64,000 nt of DNA, taken from assembly GCA_947652115.1 (NCBI GenBank), contig OX393568.1, forward strand, positions 23,641,963 to 23,705,962, in the 5' to 3' direction. Under the pieces are notes generated by a model. It was not told the DNA's origin. It worked only from the letters and a program-made list of their open reading frames with translations, and did no database searches. Each line of letters begins with the position of its first letter. Position 1 is the stretch's first letter. Below, piece by piece: positions 61,068-64,000 of this stretch. The stretch comes from Blastomussa wellsi. Lineage: Eukaryota; Cnidaria; Anthozoa; Scleractinia; Plerogyridae. The position numbers and the translations under genes were made by a program.

Positions 61068-61727
61068 ATGCCCTCAACAGGAAAGAAGACTGTCCATTTC
61101 GTTCGTCACTGTCAATCTACATGGAACGAAGCAGCACATATTTTCAAATTGACGCGCGAAGACAAAGAGATGCAGTCCAAGGCACTTTTGGATGCTCCAT
61201 TGAGTGCTTGCGGCGAGGAACAAGCGACTAACATAAAGCAAAAAATTCAGGCATTAAACGCCGACATCGCCATAACTTCCCCTTACAGACGAACCATCGA
61301 GACTTGCCTTCGATCTTATGGGAGTCAAAATGTTGTTGTCTCACACTGGTGTGGCGAGAGGGGAGAATCACTGTGCGACATAGGAAGTACGAGAGACAAC
61401 CTGGACAAAATGTTTCCGATGCTCGATTTTAGTGATGTCCCTGTGAATGTTTGGTGGTATGTAGAAGAAAGCTTGAAAGATGAGCTGACGGATCAAGAAG
61501 CATGCTACGACTGGATTTTGAGCAACGGCACTTTCTTGATGGGAGAAACGGACGACCATTTTCAGAGTAGAATGGAGCGGTTTTATGCGTTCCTGCAAAG
61601 CCGAAATGAAACCAACATTGTTGTATTTTCACACAGCATGTTTCTTAGAAATTTTCTGAATAAGTATTATGGGCGACCAGTTTTGCAACACCTTCCAAAT
61701 GGATCTATTAACACGTATTCTCTATAA
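61068..61727 (+). CDS. Histidine-phosphatase superfamily (phosphoglycerate-mutase-like) protein, intronless
   Basis: 219 aa in one exon. The catalytic histidine motif is HFVRHCQSTWN at residues 10-20 (R13, H14). The usual RHG is RHC here. The second arginine lies in SPYRRTIET. The second catalytic histidine is in VVFSHSMFLRNFL near residue 190. An acidic residue that could act as proton donor lies in the HWCGERGESL region. These features place it in branch 1 of the superfamily, whose members act on phospho-sugars, phosphoproteins or nucleotides. The substrate cannot be told. There is no signal peptide or membrane segment, so it is probably cytosolic. All complete neighbours with a large coding region have introns, so a retrocopy or horizontally acquired gene is possible. 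AATAAA at 61965-61970 could end the transcript. Confidence 0.85.
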   Translation: MPSTGKKTVHFVRHCQSTWNEAAHIFKLTREDKEMQSKALLDAPLSACGEEQATNIKQKIQALNADIAITSPYRRTIETCLRSYGSQNVVVSHWCGERGESLCDIGSTRDNLDKMFPMLDFSDVPVNVWWYVEESLKDELTDQEACYDWILSNGTFLMGETDDHFQSRMERFYAFLQSRNETNIVVFSHSMFLRNFLNKYYGRPVLQHLPNGSINTYSL

Positions 61728-61964
61728 CGAAAACGGGAGAAGTGAATAATTTTATGCTTCTCATTCGGAATTATTTTGTCATAGGGCAATAATTTTTGAA
61801 TTTTTATTTCTTTGTTTGTTTCTGATGCAATATGCATATTTATTTCAAGTTGTATCAACATACATATGGCTATGGGGCGCAGAACAATTCATTTATAATG
61901 GATTTACCCGACCGATCAGCACATCTGTACTATCTCCAGTGGCTAAATTTAGAAACTTTCAAAC

Positions 61965-61970
61965 AATAAA
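61965..61970 (+). terminator. Probable polyadenylation signal of the histidine-phosphatase gene
   Basis: AATAAA lies 238 bp after the stop codon. Confidence 0.45.
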
Positions 61971-62342
61971 GCTGCAAAAAGTATTTACTTGCTCTTTTTG
62001 GTCTAAAGCTGACAGGTGTCTTTTTTACATGACACTGGGGTGACTTTCAAACTGGCAGTTCACCCCAGTGGCCAGTTCACTCTTGTGACTCATCATTTGT
62101 TTACATGTTGCTATCTGATGTCTTACAAGCACTGCCTCCTCTGGGCCTTTCTCTTTTATAAGCACAAAGCAACCATATGGTGTTTTGGGAGACTGGGATT
62201 GAGCACGAAAACATGAGAGGAAGAGTGGGGAGCGATGGGAAAGGAGAAAAGATAAATGATTGCAAGTGACTGGTTATGAGGTAGATACAAGAAAGAGTAA
62301 TCCTGGCACAAGTTCAACCTGGTTGCAGTATTGACATGAGTA

Positions 62343-62506
62343 TAGACCAATTCCGATATATTAAAATTCCAACATGGTGCTGAGGCTTGGAGGAATAAAA
62401 CAAAAGAAATTATTTATTCATCCCTAAGCCTTGATACGAAATCTTTTGTTTTATTCCCCCAAGCCTTGGTGGCATGTTACAATATTAATATATCTGAATT
62501 GGTCTA
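62343..62506. mobile_element. Inverted-repeat MITE, about 164 bp
   Basis: TAGACCAATTCCGATATATT at the left is mirrored by AATATATCTGAATTGGTCTA at the right. Inner AAGCCTTG and CAAGGCTT-like blocks pair as well. Confidence 0.7.
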
Positions 62507-63226
62507 TTGTCTTGCAACAGTATTATGTAAACTAAGAAAAATCACTTTTTGGCCTCTCAGTTGGTAATGAATATGCAATCCAAGATGCCATTGCCACATG
62601 CAGGGAAAAGGAGACAAAAAGACCTAATCGAAAAGCCATCTCGCACAGGTGCAAGTTTTCTGATGTAAACACCGTGTTCTAAGCATTCCATTTTGCACAG
62701 TACAGGGGATGTAATGTTAATAAAGATATACTTAGGGAAGTGGTCAAAACAAGCGAACTTGATGAGGACCCCACCTCGACGAGCGGTGGGAAGGCTGTAG
62801 AAGACACAACCCATCTTATGGGCGTGATAGACTGCATGTTATTAGCCTGAAAACTTGAGAAAGACGTTCATTGTTGGTTTACATGAAGCTTGCATTGTCA
62901 GACAAACTGCACAAGGCATTTTTACCTATTTTGACTGTGATAAGGGGGCTAGCCGCAGGTGCAAGCCATGTAAGGGGGGTCCAGCCTTAGAATAGCTAAA
63001 AATGCATCCCAATATACCAGACAGTGAATTATTTTATCCAGTATCTATGAGAGCAGTAAAATGGTAATTTTTCATCTGGGTAAATTTAATATTTTTCCCA
63101 AATAATTATTGGGGGCTAAAGAACCCTGGGCTCTGCAGTCCCTAGGGAAGAGGGGGTTGAAAGAGACTACCAGGGTCTACCAGTCTTTCCCTGGAGTTGT
63201 GAGTCCTGTCTGTGTATAATAGTTTT

Positions 63227-63451
63227 ACAGTCTTTTCCGTAACACAGTGAACACCAGAAATGTTTTTGGAATGTTGTGTTACAAAGAAAAAGCCAATCGG
63301 GTGTGAAAAAACTAAACCGCAAACAGCAACGGTCATTAGTTTGTGGTTTTGAGGTTTGTTCACGTGTCCTGAACTTTGCTGCGATTGGTCACTACACAAT
63401 AAACATTCCAGAATTTTTTTCTGGTGTTCACGGTATTACGGGAAAGACTGT
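63227..63451. mobile_element. Complete inverted-repeat MITE (parent form of copies at 1.6 and 8.4 kb)
   Basis: The left end ACAGTCTTTTCCGTAACACA is mirrored by TTACGGGAAAGACTGT. GTGAACACCAGAAA pairs with TTTTCTGGTGTTCAC, and GGAATGTTGTG with CACAATAAACATTCC. Confidence 0.75.
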
Positions 63452-63809
63452 AACCACCTCCCTTAATTCATATTCTATGTTTACTCTCCATTCAGTTCAA
63501 AGCTGGTCCAGCAGTGTTCTATTAGCCTGTCACGCTTGTCACGCAACCTTTGCACACACGGAAATGTAACGGGATATTGATATGTTACAGGGTTATGCAT
63601 CTGTCCCTTATTGTGGCATAATGGTATGTTGCTGTAAAGTATCTTCTATATTCCTTGTGCGTGTGTGCACACATGCTCTGATTTTGTCCCTGATGTTGCA
63701 TCTTGTCCCTGCCGAACTTACCTTCATGTGTCAAAATTTACGTGGTATTTTCTAAACCTAACCCTATTAAACTGCATTAGAACATTGGTTCAAAATCCTC
63801 ACCTAAAAT

Positions 63810-63998
63810 TTATTTAATTCCCACTGGTGTAACAAGTCCAGGTGCAAGAAACGGTTTTTCCAGCTTCGCAAGAAATTTCAACATGCCCACTATGTTGTAG
63901 ACTTTTTCCGTATTTCGCGTCAAGCGAGAAGTTCTTTTCCTATCATAGCTTTTCCGCTTGATGCACCCAAATAGAAGCTTCAATATCCCCCTGGGCAT
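63810..63998 (-). CDS. Possible 3' exon of an unknown gene at the right edge
   Basis: A 62-codon minus-strand frame reaches almost to the window edge. It is lysine/arginine-rich at first (CIKRKSYDRKRTSRLTRN) and then hydrophobic (NIVGMLKFLAKLEKPFLAPG). The stop is followed immediately by an AATAAA-containing sequence. No family is recognised and no splice site is proven, so it may be chance. Confidence 0.25.
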   Translation of the reverse strand: MPRGILKLLFGCIKRKSYDRKRTSRLTRNTEKVYNIVGMLKFLAKLEKPFLAPGLVTPVGIK

Positions 63999-64000
63999 TA

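Noticed and set aside
60881..61231. 116-codon frame overlapping the start of the histidine-phosphatase gene
   Set aside because: Different frame from the catalytic motifs and begins inside a MITE.
62557..62814. 85-codon minus-strand frame with many Cys and aromatic residues
   Set aside because: Looks protein-like, but has no recognised family, no splice sites and no promoter; not strong enough to list as a gene.
1..64000. CRISPR arrays, operons, bacterial-type genes or prophage
   Set aside because: None seen; the direct repeats present are minisatellites or transposon pieces, and the multi-exon genes are clearly eukaryotic.

Overview
The window looks like nuclear DNA of a cnidarian, most probably a reef-building (scleractinian) coral. 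It is AT-rich and has intron-rich, animal-type genes with GT-AG introns. Its proteins fall clearly into metazoan families, and many short palindromic transposable elements and tRNA-derived SINEs lie between and inside the genes. The species cannot be named from sequence alone.

Layout, left to right. ILK (minus) enters from the left edge with its first two coding exons at 518-1121. MMAA (minus, 2578-4664, 3 exons) lies head to head with a KLHL5-like BTB-Kelch gene (plus, 4946-9373, 4 exons) across a 281-bp shared promoter. From 9.4 to 15.2 kb there is no gene: a degenerate tandem array, an inverted repeat whose arms carry hammerhead-ribozyme-like cores, a large palindromic MITE and a SINE. A PAR-type bZIP gene (minus, 15218-15922, with an upstream 5' UTR exon) follows. 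Next is a small multi-exon gene of unknown function (plus, 18643-22231). A large bHLH gene resembling the bHLH part of MGA (minus, 24149-30036) is head to head with an MFSD8/CLN7-like transporter gene (plus, 30447-39306, 13 exons). An ARHGAP26/GRAF gene (plus, 41443-58102, 26 exons, BAR-PH-RhoGAP-SH3) fills most of the right half. An intronless histidine-phosphatase gene (plus, 61068-61727) lies near the right end.

These genes do not form one pathway or an operon. Two divergent pairs share compact promoters, MMAA/KLHL5-like and MGA-like/MFSD8-like. The gene models rest on phase-compatible exons: the four complete multi-exon models (MMAA, KLHL5-like, MFSD8-like, ARHGAP26) close in frame from ATG to stop.

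The most unusual signals are: (a) the 3' end of a Penelope-like retroelement whose tail carries a hammerhead-like core; (b) a second, inverted pair of hammerhead-like cores at 10.1 kb; (c) an unrecognised, apparently broken coding unit inside ARHGAP26 intron 1; (d) a palindromic MITE carrying a full CRE in each arm; (e) a PAR-bZIP promoter with two CACGTG E-boxes exactly 100 bp apart.
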